From: Eimeria necatrix
Taxonomy: Eukaryota; Apicomplexa; Conoidasida; Eucoccidiorida; Eimeriidae
DNA: 29,582 nucleotides
Direction of reading: 5' to 3'
NCBI RefSeq assembly: GCF_000499385.1
Contig: NW_013655160.1
Span: forward strand, 20,482 to 50,063
Shown: in pieces, positions 27,401 to 29,582 of the stretch
Position numbering within the stretch: the first letter of the stretch is position 1
Layout: every line of letters starts with the position of its first letter
Translations under genes and position numbers: made by a program
The notes under the pieces: model-generated
Database searches by the model: none
Told to the model about the DNA's origin: nothing
The model's input: only the letters and a program-made list of their open reading frames with translations

Positions 27401-29385
27401 AAAAGCCTTCTTTCACTTCAAAACCATGACAGGAGGGGGCCTGAAGAGGGCAATTGCATTTATTCGCACCGAGAAATTCAAAGCATAAGAGCCAGGGGCA
27501 AGACACAATATGCACTCGAATCGGTGGCCAAAAGCATAGCAAAACACCGAGGCTAACTCAACAACATTGAAACCACCTGTGTATCACAGATGAATATTTG
27601 AAGCCACAATCGAACTTTTAAAAGCTCTGCTCGCCGCTGTGAAGCACAAAAGTTCCGTTCCTTCACAGTCTTACACATATAGTTTTTCTTTGCCTGCAGG
27701 GTTTTGGCTGGGAGCGAGTCTACGATTAATGACTGTAGGCCAATGAATGCAGAGAGTAAGTTTACGTGGGCACCATGAAGACTCCTGAGTTAGCTGCAAT
27801 ATAAAACTGCCACTGAGTGCCTTTTTTGTGCGTACAGTTCACTGAAAATCAAAGCTTACTTGAGTCATTCGAAATCCTGCGAATGAATTCATAATTACTC
27901 TTTAGCAGGTGCTTCGGAGCGTGTGCAGCTGCAAACCACTGGGTCAGAGAAAGCACACATCAAATTACCAACTGCACAGGAAAAACATATCCCGGTGGGC
28001 GCAGCCTGCTCACGTTGGTTCTGTTGCAGCAGCTTCGCTGTAACTGTCCGCTTGTGCCTTGGATTCAGTGAGCAAGATGAGTTTCCTGTTTGTTTGGTAA
28101 GTAGAGCTTTCCGGGGTATCAACAGTGCGTGTTCGCCATCCCTAGTTAAAAGCATGGTGCTACGCTGCCGTTCTAGATTCGAAAGACACGGCGAAATCAA
28201 CGCGCCGCCATAGCTTAGCAACGCGCATGGCTTACTGAGTGGCAGCCAGCATGCAAGACTGAACGTGTCAATTTGAGCTGGTTCGGCAGCAAGAGATGGC
28301 AGTTTCAGTCAAGCGGCCTTGGATCTGCAAAGGCAATAATTAAAGTACAGTCCTCACGCCGTGAGTTGCTAGCTGCTAGGCACAGTCTGTTAATAAAGTA
28401 GTGATGGTTGATGACGAGACTAATCTTAAAATGTGTGGTTCCTATCTTCAAAAGAATGCGAGCTTGGTGTACTTACTTCCGCACCTTATATGATTCATTG
28501 CAGCGTGTGGGTGCAAAACTCATCTTAGCTGCCGGCAGGCAATTGTGCAATCTTCTATGAGTAGCGCTCCGGCAGAATATGAAAGTAGGGGCATAAGAGA
28601 GCCGTAGGTGCGCTTCCTATTATTCAGACTAGCAAGATCTGCATTTTTCGTGTGGGTGTAAGAACTCGTGATTCGCTTCAGTGTCCACGTTTCCAATACG
28701 TCCGTGCACATAAAGCCGCATATTGTACATCGGATTTCCCAAGCCGTTTTCGCATTTTGCTGATGCGAATCAAAGCAGCAAGGCGCGTCATGTGAATAAA
28801 GAGCACCGTGCAAAACGGAATGCATAAAATCATGACGAACTGCAGCTACATGTGTAGCCGCCTTTATGTGAATTGCTCCAAGCGCTAGGAGAATAAAGCT
28901 ACGAAAAGCCAGCACCTGATGCCCGAATATAGAGCGTGAGCTAAAGTTATGATCCTTGTTTGAAGCTACGGCCTGCGCACTCTATAATACCCGGGATATT
29001 GCATCATAGGCATTACGGGCCTCCAGTCATGTGGTATGGTAGACTTTACACCGCGCAAATCAATCGCAAGAGCATTATGCTGCAGTATTGTGAAGCACTG
29101 CTGCGTCGCTCTGATGAATGCTTTGTTTTTGTCACCCCTTTCACGAGACTAATTCTCGAAAGCTAGAATTCGTGAAAATTTCGCAAAGTTGGTGAGAGGT
29201 TTTTGGCGCTGCAGTTACAGCAGAGCAGATGGTGGTGCGTCGCTCTGACAGAGAGTATGACCAAGTTTCAGCCTGCACGCCACTCGCCAGCGACTCAGTC
29301 GATAGACGCATGCCGACCGGCAGCCGGTGCAAAGGGTTCTACAGCAGTAGACACGCTCGCAGGATTTTTGTTGAAGAAAGTGCGT
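449..29385 (+). CDS. Candidate giant gene(s) made of serial single-codon micro-exons
   Basis: No known family is recognised. The span holds 42 strict copies of HAG-NNN-GTRNGT plus about 20 weaker ones, all on the + strand, spaced mostly 170 to 800 bases apart. Each copy looks like an intron acceptor, a 3-nt exon and an intron donor. The strict triplets give 8 Leu, 8 Arg, 5 Lys, 5 Asp, 4 Glu, and a few Ala, Val, His, Met, Gln, Thr, Pro and Gly, with no stop. First bases are 14 A, 14 C, 14 G and 0 T. Donor hexamers are GTGAGT 10, GTGCGT 8, GTAAGT 6, GTGGGT 6, GTACGT 5, GTGTGT 4, GTAGGT 2 and GTATGT 1. The bases between sites are non-coding in appearance. I cannot see the true first or last exon, whether one gene or several are present, or whether longer exons are interspersed. 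The alternative is a 12-base motif with a non-splicing role. The motif array is certain; the gene interpretation is inference. Confidence 0.42.
1027..1038 (+). other. Micro-exon site, triplet GCA (1030-1032)
   Basis: TAG-GCA-GTGAGT. The implied upstream intron, from 455, is about 575 bases. The run before the acceptor is not especially pyrimidine-rich. Confidence 0.6.
1647..1658 (+). other. Micro-exon site, triplet AGA (1650-1652)
   Basis: AAG-AGA-GTAAGT. The donor is canonical but the acceptor is AAG rather than YAG, and the upstream run is A-rich, so the acceptor is less certain. Confidence 0.5.
2103..2114 (+). other. Micro-exon site, triplet CAA (2106-2108)
   Basis: CAG-CAA-GTACGT. The acceptor follows a T-rich run (ATTCCTTAATTG). 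The donor is of the GTACGT subtype seen at five strict sites. Confidence 0.65.
2523..2534 (+). other. Weak micro-exon site, triplet CTA (2526-2528)
   Basis: CAG-CTA-GTACGG after AAATTTTATG. The donor lacks the final T. It is retained because CTA recurs as a triplet and the spacing of 420 bases from the previous site is typical. Confidence 0.4.
3290..3301 (+). other. Micro-exon site, triplet GTA (3293-3295)
   Basis: CAG-GTA-GTAGGT. It is ambiguous because GTAGTA directly after CAG could itself serve as a donor with no intervening exon. The upstream run CCGTTTTGTGGGG is T/G-rich. Confidence 0.5.
4007..4018 (+). other. Micro-exon site, triplet GAG (4010-4012)
   Basis: CAG-GAG-GTCAGT. This has one of the best acceptors in the window: about 25 bases of nearly unbroken pyrimidines (3980-4006, including TTTCTTCTATTCTCTTCGC) precede the CAG. 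The donor has C at the third position. Confidence 0.6.
4369..4380 (+). other. Micro-exon site, triplet GAC (4372-4374)
   Basis: AAG-GAC-GTAAGT after GTGTTTTG. The donor is canonical and the acceptor is of AAG type. GAC is also the triplet at 23588 and 24946. Confidence 0.55.
4668..4679 (+). other. Micro-exon site, triplet GCA (4671-4673)
   Basis: CAG-GCA-GTACGT. The acceptor follows AATCCTCTACTGA. The TGACAG ending is shared with sites at 8901, 17798, 24183 and 29249 and may include a branch-site-like element. Confidence 0.65.
5130..5141 (+). other. Micro-exon site, triplet AGA (5133-5135)
   Basis: CAG-AGA-GTGAGT after the pyrimidine-rich run CTTCGTTCGTCTTTATGG. AGA is the most repeated Arg triplet (1650, 5133, 9999, 17801, 27753). 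Confidence 0.7.
5801..5812 (+). other. Micro-exon site, triplet CTG (5804-5806)
   Basis: CAG-CTG-GTGGGT after CCTTTGCTATCCA. It resembles the sites at 7941 and 11362, which have the same acceptor and donor and a Leu triplet. Confidence 0.7.
6003..6014 (+). other. Micro-exon site, triplet GAT (6006-6008)
   Basis: CAG-GAT-GTGAGT after CGTTTCTGCACA. The implied upstream intron is about 195 bases, among the shortest in the array. Confidence 0.68.
6598..6609 (+). other. Micro-exon site, triplet AAA (6601-6603)
   Basis: TAG-AAA-GTAAGT after AATTTCGC. The donor is canonical. AAA is the commonest Lys triplet in the array. Confidence 0.65.
6710..6729 (+). other. Possible 11-nt micro-exon (6713-6723)
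   Basis: CAG, then 11 bases, then a canonical GTAAGT. The spacing is not a multiple of three, so it would shift the frame unless compensated. It lies only about 100 bases after the donor at 6604. It may be chance, since any given spacing yields one or two hits. Confidence 0.2.
7214..7225 (+). other. Micro-exon site, triplet CTG (7217-7219)
   Basis: TAG-CTG-GTGAGT. The flanks GGAAA and AGTGCT are shared with the site at 449, where the triplet is CTA. Both triplets encode Leu, so the difference is synonymous. Confidence 0.68.
7730..7915. repeat. 93-bp diverged tandem repeat, two copies
   Basis: Copy 1 is 7730-7822 and copy 2 is 7823-7915. Both begin GAATCAGATATATAACCT and share TTCAGCTTTTGTGGCT and CTGTACTTT, with roughly 80% identity by eye. 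It lies in the interval between sites 7217 and 7944. Each copy contains CAG followed five bases later by GTGGCT, a weak splice-like arrangement. Confidence 0.85.
7941..7952 (+). other. Micro-exon site, triplet CTA (7944-7946)
   Basis: CAG-CTA-GTGGGT after ATCTTGCTTGACCTGCTA. Together with its flanks it matches the site at 11362 over 19 bases with two differences, one of them the synonymous third base of the Leu triplet. Confidence 0.7.
8330..8341 (+). other. Micro-exon site, triplet AAA (8333-8335)
   Basis: CAG-AAA-GTGTGT after TTCCCCGACTGCACA. It shares its core and the following GAA(C/G)CGC-like bases with the site at 16529. Confidence 0.65.
8683..8764 (+). CDS. Possible first exon encoding a hydrophobic leader
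   Basis: An ATG in a favourable context (AAAAAATGG) opens 27 codons plus one base, ending at a GTAAGA donor-like hexamer (8765-8770). Residues 8 to 26 are hydrophobic and rich in Leu, Gly, Ala and Cys, compatible with a signal peptide or membrane anchor. If used, it would mark a gene start inside the array. It ends in phase 1, whereas the surrounding triplets read openly only in phase 0, which argues against a simple join. No family is recognised. Confidence 0.18.
8901..8912 (+). other. Micro-exon site, triplet ACC (8904-8906)
   Basis: CAG-ACC-GTATGT after ATTACTGCTGA. This is the only strict site with a GTATGT donor. Another strong acceptor (a long T/C run then CAG at 8945-8947) follows 40 bases later, with no donor three bases beyond it. 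Confidence 0.6.
9413..9424 (+). other. Micro-exon site, triplet CAA (9416-9418)
   Basis: CAG-CAA-GTCAGT after CGTTTGCATTTCCA. The acceptor is good and the donor has C at the third position. Confidence 0.55.
9699..9876. repeat. Multi-stem fold: two hairpins within an outer stem
   Basis: Stem A pairs 9711-9729 with 9736-9754 (19 bp, one mismatch, 6-base loop). Stem B pairs 9772-9805 with 9812-9845 (26 of 34 positions paired, two symmetric 4-base internal loops, 6-base loop). An outer stem pairs 9699-9710 with 9865-9876 (10 of 12). This would give a three-way junction within the interval between the sites at 9413 and 9996. It may be a structured intronic RNA or a decayed inverted-repeat element. 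Confidence 0.7.
9996..10007 (+). other. Micro-exon site, triplet AGA (9999-10001)
   Basis: CAG-AGA-GTGAGT, the same 12 bases as at 5130. The upstream run is not pyrimidine-rich (GCGAGTGGCGTG), so the acceptor is weaker than at 5130. Confidence 0.6.
10550..10561 (+). other. Micro-exon site, triplet AGG (10553-10555)
   Basis: TAG-AGG-GTGCGT after TTATTGTCAA. It precedes the 808-base interval that contains the large inverted repeat. Confidence 0.6.
11045..11246. repeat. Near-perfect inverted repeat, 93-bp arms
   Basis: The left arm 11045-11137 pairs with the right arm 11154-11246, with a 16-base spacer (11138-11153) and a single G-G mismatch (11101 against 11190). Because of the symmetry, nearly the same short open frame reads on both strands. 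It lies in the interval between the sites at 10550 and 11362. The low divergence suggests recent origin by inverted duplication, or a fold-back artefact. Transcribed, it would form a long hairpin RNA and could bring the flanking splice sites closer. Confidence 0.92.
11362..11373 (+). other. Micro-exon site, triplet CTG (11365-11367)
   Basis: CAG-CTG-GTGGGT after GTGTGCTTCTTTA, a strong acceptor. It is a probable duplicate of the site at 7941. A secondary donor-like AAG-GTGAGA lies just downstream near 11381. Confidence 0.72.
11534..11545 (+). other. Micro-exon site, triplet GAG (11537-11539)
   Basis: CAG-GAG-GTGCGT after AAATTTCCAA. The implied upstream intron is about 169 bases. Confidence 0.65.
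11865..11876 (+). other. Micro-exon site, triplet AAA (11868-11870)
   Basis: TAG-AAA-GTGCGT after CTATTTGTTTCTTCA, a clear pyrimidine tract. Confidence 0.7.
12332..12343 (+). other. Micro-exon site, triplet GAA (12335-12337)
   Basis: CAG-GAA-GTGTGT after ATGCAACATCG. There is no strong pyrimidine tract. Confidence 0.55.
13257..13268 (+). other. Micro-exon site, triplet CAC (13260-13262)
   Basis: CAG-CAC-GTGGGT, preceded by TGAATTACTAA. CAC recurs at 25998. The interval since 12335 is long (925 bases) and contains only a weak TAG-AAT-GTGGAT at 12844. Confidence 0.6.
13932..13943 (+). other. Micro-exon site, triplet CAA (13935-13937)
   Basis: CAG-CAA-GTGAGC after GACGTGTCTC. The donor ends in C instead of T. 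Confidence 0.5.
14431..14442 (+). other. Micro-exon site, triplet CGA (14434-14436)
   Basis: CAG-CGA-GTCAGT. The donor is of the GTCAGT type seen at 4007 and 9413. The upstream run is mixed. Confidence 0.45.
14571..14590 (+). other. Possible 11-nt micro-exon (14574-14584)
   Basis: TAG follows an excellent pyrimidine run (TTATTTTTTTCCC). A donor-like GTAAGG comes 11 bases later, and CAG-CT-GTAAGG is an alternative within it. The frame effect is not a multiple of three. Confidence 0.25.
14875..14886 (+). other. Weak micro-exon site, triplet TAT (14878-14880)
   Basis: CAG-TAT-GTGTGA after CTAGTTGTCG. It is one of few candidates whose triplet begins with T, and its donor is weak. Confidence 0.35.
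14887..15985. other. Long interval with few splice-like sites
   Basis: No strict composite site lies in these 1.1 kb. Weak candidates are CAG-TCT-GTGCCG at 15249 and TAG-A-GTATGT at 15544. An acceptor-like run ending in CAG (15485-15487) is followed directly by GTGTTT. No gene is recognised. Confidence 0.4.
15998..16009 (+). other. Micro-exon site, triplet GTT (16001-16003)
   Basis: TAG-GTT-GTACGT. The 12 bases just upstream (15986-15997) form a second, weaker copy, TAG-AAC-GTTTGT, abutting it head to tail. If the upstream TAG is the acceptor, the exon would be 15 nt (15989-16003) rather than 3. Confidence 0.5.
16036..16053 (+). other. Possible 9-nt micro-exon (16039-16047)
   Basis: CAG follows a pyrimidine run (CAACCTTTCAAATCT), and nine bases later comes GTGCGT. 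It lies only about 30 bases from the donor at 16004, too close for both to bound one intron, so it may be an alternative to that site. Confidence 0.25.
16076..16121. repeat. Hairpin with 22-bp arms and a 2-base loop
   Basis: Arms 16076-16097 and 16100-16121 pair with two mismatches; the inner 15 bp are perfect. No T-run follows and no coding unit precedes it, so a bacterial-type terminator is unlikely. It is probably an intronic hairpin or element terminus. Confidence 0.8.
16529..16540 (+). other. Micro-exon site, triplet AAA (16532-16534)
   Basis: CAG-AAA-GTGTGT, the same 12 bases as at 8330, with similar bases after the donor. Confidence 0.62.
16842..16853 (+). other. Micro-exon site, triplet ATG (16845-16847)
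   Basis: CAG-ATG-GTGCGT after TTTCGGGTACCTG. The same core occurs at 21818. Confidence 0.65.
17798..17809 (+). other. Micro-exon site, triplet AGA (17801-17803)
   Basis: CAG-AGA-GTGTGT after CCACTTTTGA. The interval from 16845 is long; a weak TAG-CT-GTGAGC occurs at 17511. Confidence 0.62.
18057..18068 (+). other. Micro-exon site, triplet GAA (18060-18062)
   Basis: CAG-GAA-GTACGT after GTGGTAAATC. The donor is good and the acceptor tract is poor. Confidence 0.58.
18547..18558 (+). other. Weak micro-exon site, triplet CTA (18550-18552)
   Basis: TAG-CTA-GTGCGC. The donor ends in C. CTA also occurs at 452 and 7944. Confidence 0.42.
18802..18813 (+). other. Micro-exon site, triplet AAA (18805-18807)
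   Basis: CAG-AAA-GTAAGC after GTCATCATTTA, a fair acceptor tract. The donor ends in C. Confidence 0.52.
19169..19180 (+). other. Micro-exon site, triplet CTG (19172-19174)
   Basis: CAG-CTG-GTGAGT after TTTGTTCATCTTCTCA. This is one of the strongest combined acceptor and donor pairs in the window. Confidence 0.75.
19341..19352 (+). other. Micro-exon site, triplet CCT (19344-19346)
   Basis: AAG-CCT-GTGAGT. The acceptor is of AAG type in an A-rich context. This is the only Pro triplet among the strict sites. Confidence 0.45.
19616..19627 (+). other. Micro-exon site, triplet CGT (19619-19621)
   Basis: TAG-CGT-GTGAGT. CGT recurs at 28504. The bases GTGTGAGT allow a one-base exon as an alternative register. 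Confidence 0.55.
19628..21050. other. Long interval lacking strict splice-like sites
   Basis: This is the widest gap in the array (about 1.4 kb). Only loose candidates appear: CAG-TCTG-GTGTAT at 19940, AAG-TCTAT-GTAACT near 20478, TAG followed nine bases later by GTGAGA near 20717, and CAG-GTGTAT at 20754. A longer exon could hide here, but no open frame stands out. Confidence 0.4.
21051..21062 (+). other. Micro-exon site, triplet GGA (21054-21056)
   Basis: CAG-GGA-GTAAGT after CTCATACCGGAATTATC. It has a canonical donor and resumes the array after the widest gap. Confidence 0.65.
21264..21275 (+). other. Weak micro-exon site, triplet AGC (21267-21269)
   Basis: CAG-AGC-GTTTGT. The acceptor follows CTGCCTCGTTTCGC and is strong. 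The GTTTGT donor is unusual but is also seen at 15992. Confidence 0.4.
21818..21829 (+). other. Micro-exon site, triplet ATG (21821-21823)
   Basis: CAG-ATG-GTGCGT after GTTTTCTTTGGACA. With 22331 and 26484 it shares CACAG before the triplet and GTGCGTACTT after it, while the triplet differs in all three. Confidence 0.7.
22331..22342 (+). other. Micro-exon site, triplet GAT (22334-22336)
   Basis: CAG-GAT-GTGCGT. The flanks GAGCA and ACTTG are the same as at 26484. It lies about 300 bases before the duplicated AAA site at 22634. Confidence 0.68.
22498..22514 (+). other. Possible 8-nt micro-exon (22501-22508)
   Basis: TAG, eight bases, then GTATGT. In the duplicate copy near 26780 the donor GT is lost (GATGTGG), so it is not conserved between the repeats and is probably chance. 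Confidence 0.15.
22634..22645 (+). other. Micro-exon site, triplet AAA (22637-22639), repeat copy 1
   Basis: CAG-AAA-GTAATT after TTGAATTTGTACG. It is fully conserved in the duplicate at 26919, which raises confidence despite the GTAATT donor. Confidence 0.5.
22821..22832 (+). other. Weak micro-exon site, triplet CGC (22824-22826)
   Basis: TAG-CGC-GTATAT. The duplicate copy has two inserted bases here (TAGAGCGCGTAT), so the 3-base spacing is not conserved. Confidence 0.25.
23251..23262 (+). other. Weak micro-exon site, triplet TCT (23254-23256)
   Basis: CAG-TCT-GTAATT in a purine-rich context (GAAGCTGAGA), so the acceptor is poor. Confidence 0.3.
23585..23596 (+). other. Micro-exon site, triplet GAC (23588-23590)
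   Basis: CAG-GAC-GTGAGT after TTTTGTGTGCTGCTG. It is a strong site. The 124-bp tandem duplication begins about 40 bases later. Confidence 0.7.
23725..23740 (+). other. Possible 7-nt micro-exon, tandem copy 1 (23728-23734)
   Basis: CAG after CTCATTTTTTG, then CTGTCTT, then GTGAGT. Both splice signals are strong. Seven bases would shift the frame; with the second copy the total is 14. An 11-base exon ending at GTATGT is an alternative register. Confidence 0.4.
23849..23864 (+). other. Possible 7-nt micro-exon, tandem copy 2 (23852-23858)
   Basis: Identical to the site at 23725 and created by the 124-bp duplication. Inclusion of one or both copies would leave different frames. Confidence 0.4.
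24002..24013 (+). other. Weak micro-exon site, triplet GGT (24005-24007)
   Basis: CAG-GGT-GTAAAC after CATGACAATAGTAA. Neither the donor nor the acceptor tract is strong. Confidence 0.3.
24183..24194 (+). other. Weak micro-exon site, triplet TCT (24186-24188)
   Basis: CAG-TCT-GTGACG after GACTACGGTTGA. It has the TGACAG acceptor ending and a weak donor. Confidence 0.3.
24427..24438 (+). other. Micro-exon site, triplet CTG (24430-24432)
   Basis: CAG-CTG-GTAGGT after CGTATGTTTTTTGTTA, a very strong acceptor tract. Confidence 0.72.
24567..24583 (+). other. Possible 8-nt micro-exon (24570-24577)
   Basis: CAG after TTCTGGCTTCCTGCAAG, eight bases, then GTAAGT followed at once by GAGTG. It lies about 130 bases from the preceding donor. 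Its length is out of frame. Confidence 0.3.
24943..24954 (+). other. Micro-exon site, triplet GAC (24946-24948)
   Basis: CAG-GAC-GTACGT after TGCATTTTCGTTCCTCG. Both splice signals are strong. An acceptor-like run TTGTTTCTTTGCAG (ending 24679) lies about 265 bases upstream with an open frame between, so a longer exon is possible here. Confidence 0.7.
25470..25481 (+). other. Weak micro-exon site, triplet CAA (25473-25475)
   Basis: TAG-CAA-GTGCCA. The donor is poor and the site lies only about 100 bases before a strong one. Confidence 0.25.
25575..25586 (+). other. Micro-exon site, triplet GAG (25578-25580)
   Basis: CAG-GAG-GTGGGT after CTGCTTCTCGATGTCCTCGC, a strong pyrimidine tract. Confidence 0.72.
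25995..26006 (+). other. Micro-exon site, triplet CAC (25998-26000)
   Basis: CAG-CAC-GTGAGT. A 124-codon open frame (25634-26008) ends at this donor, so the exon could extend upstream rather than being 3 nt. No domain is recognised in that frame. Confidence 0.62.
26063..26075 (+). other. Possible 4-nt micro-exon (26066-26069)
   Basis: TAG-TTCC-GTAAGA, only about 60 bases after the donor at 26001. It has a good donor and a poor acceptor. Confidence 0.2.
26428..26439 (+). other. Weak micro-exon site, triplet CAA (26431-26433)
   Basis: CAG-CAA-GTGTGG. It is close to the stronger site at 26484 and may be chance. Confidence 0.25.
26484..26495 (+). other. Micro-exon site, triplet CTT (26487-26489)
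   Basis: CAG-CTT-GTGCGT after GATTTTTCTTTGCGGAGCA. It is a duplicate of 22331 with conserved flanks but CTT in place of GAT. Confidence 0.7.
26738..27214. repeat. Dispersed direct repeat, copy 2 (about 477 bp)
   Basis: Partner of 22455-22930, about 4.28 kb away in the same orientation. The matched sites at 22334/26487 and 22637/26922 show that the older duplicated block spans at least two consecutive sites, with about 130 bases of indel between them. Confidence 0.9.
26919..26930 (+). other. Micro-exon site, triplet AAA (26922-26924), repeat copy 2
   Basis: CAG-AAA-GTAATT, identical to 22634 although the surrounding repeat has diverged. Confidence 0.5.
26931..27749. other. Interval without a strict splice-like site
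   Basis: It holds the rest of repeat copy 2 to 27214, then about 530 bases of unremarkable sequence. CAG-G-GTAACA occurs near 27287, and a strong acceptor-like run TTTCTTTGCCTGCAG ends at 27700 without a donor three bases on. Confidence 0.4.
27750..27761 (+). other. Micro-exon site, triplet AGA (27753-27755)
   Basis: CAG-AGA-GTAAGT. The donor is canonical and the acceptor tract is weak (GCCAATGAATG). Confidence 0.6.
28501..28512 (+). other. Micro-exon site, triplet CGT (28504-28506)
   Basis: CAG-CGT-GTGGGT after CACCTTATATGATTCATTG. The upstream interval from 27756 is about 745 bases and contains a lone GTAAGT (28096-28101) and a lone GTGAGT (28361-28366). Confidence 0.65.
28930..28941 (+). 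other. Weak micro-exon site, triplet AGC (28933-28935)
   Basis: TAG-AGC-GTGAGC. The donor ends in C and there is little pyrimidine tract. Confidence 0.4.
29186..29197 (+). other. Weak micro-exon site, triplet TTG (29189-29191)
   Basis: AAG-TTG-GTGAGA. It has an AAG acceptor and a T-initial triplet, so it is doubtful. Confidence 0.28.
29249..29260 (+). other. Weak micro-exon site, triplet AGA (29252-29254)
   Basis: CAG-AGA-GTATGA after CGTCGCTCTGA. The acceptor is good, but it lies only about 60 bases after the previous candidate. Confidence 0.38.
29374..29385 (+). other. Micro-exon site, triplet AAA (29377-29379)
   Basis: AAG-AAA-GTGCGT after GATTTTTGTTG. This is the last strict site; the array probably continues beyond the window. 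Confidence 0.5.
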
Positions 29386-29582
29386 CATTTCATTCACGCA
29401 CTAACTGGCTGCGGAAAGTCGCACCCGCCCAGCTCAACATTTACAATTGAGCATAGCCATCACTTCAATCTTTTGCCTTGGTTTGCTGTTGAGAAAACGT
29501 GTTTAATAAGTAAAAACGAGTACTGCGTAGAGCTGTGACACTTTTTCGAAGACAATTCAAAAGCATGTTAAATTATTCGGAC

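Noticed and set aside
28520..28915. 131-codon open frame on the - strand
   Set aside because: No recognisable family, no splice support on that strand, and length within chance expectation.
1..29582. Decayed transposon or viral insertion as source of the whole window
   Set aside because: No reverse transcriptase, integrase, transposase or capsid-like frame was seen, and no long terminal repeats. The repeats present are short and local.

Overview
This looks like eukaryotic nuclear DNA that is almost entirely intron-like. By eye it is about 45% G+C. No open frame exceeds 142 codons, which is near chance for this length and composition. I recognise no conserved protein domain, no rRNA or tRNA gene, no transposase or reverse transcriptase, and no bacterial operon structure. 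The lineage is unresolved. Splice-site-like signals of the form GTRNGT...YAG, roughly 450 bases apart, would fit an intron-rich protist (for example a coccidian or other alveolate) or an animal such as a flatworm. I cannot choose between these.

The dominant signal is a 12-base composite motif on the + strand only: an acceptor-like HAG (mostly CAG), exactly three bases, then a donor-like GTRNGT. I count 42 strict copies from 449 to 29385. About 1.8 YAG-type copies are expected by chance and 38 are seen. About 20 more have a weaker but plausible donor (GTCAGT, GTAATT, GTRAGC and similar). Many acceptors follow a pyrimidine-rich run. I found no copy on the - strand, and YAG-to-donor spacings other than three occur only about one to three times each. 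The simplest reading is a chain of GT-AG introns separated by single-codon exons of 3 nt, all on one strand. Read in order, the 42 triplets contain no stop, while both shifted frames do. They encode mainly Leu, Lys, Arg, Asp and Glu. If real, the window is part of one or more giant genes spliced together codon by codon, probably by ordered (recursive) splicing.

Layout: 1-448 holds nothing I can name. Sites then occur through 449-13268, and more sparsely at 13932-16009. They continue at 16529-19627, pause at about 19628-21050, and run on to 29385. Several repeats lie between the sites: a 93-bp tandem pair (7730-7915), a multi-stem fold (9699-9876), a near-perfect 93-bp inverted repeat (11045-11246), a hairpin (16076-16121), an exact 124-bp tandem duplication (23633-23880), and a direct repeat of about 476 bp (22455-22930 and 26738-27214). 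The last two carry splice-like sites, so the array seems to grow by segmental duplication. In at least one duplicated pair the flanks are conserved while the triplet differs. All functional statements are inference; transcript evidence is needed to confirm splicing.
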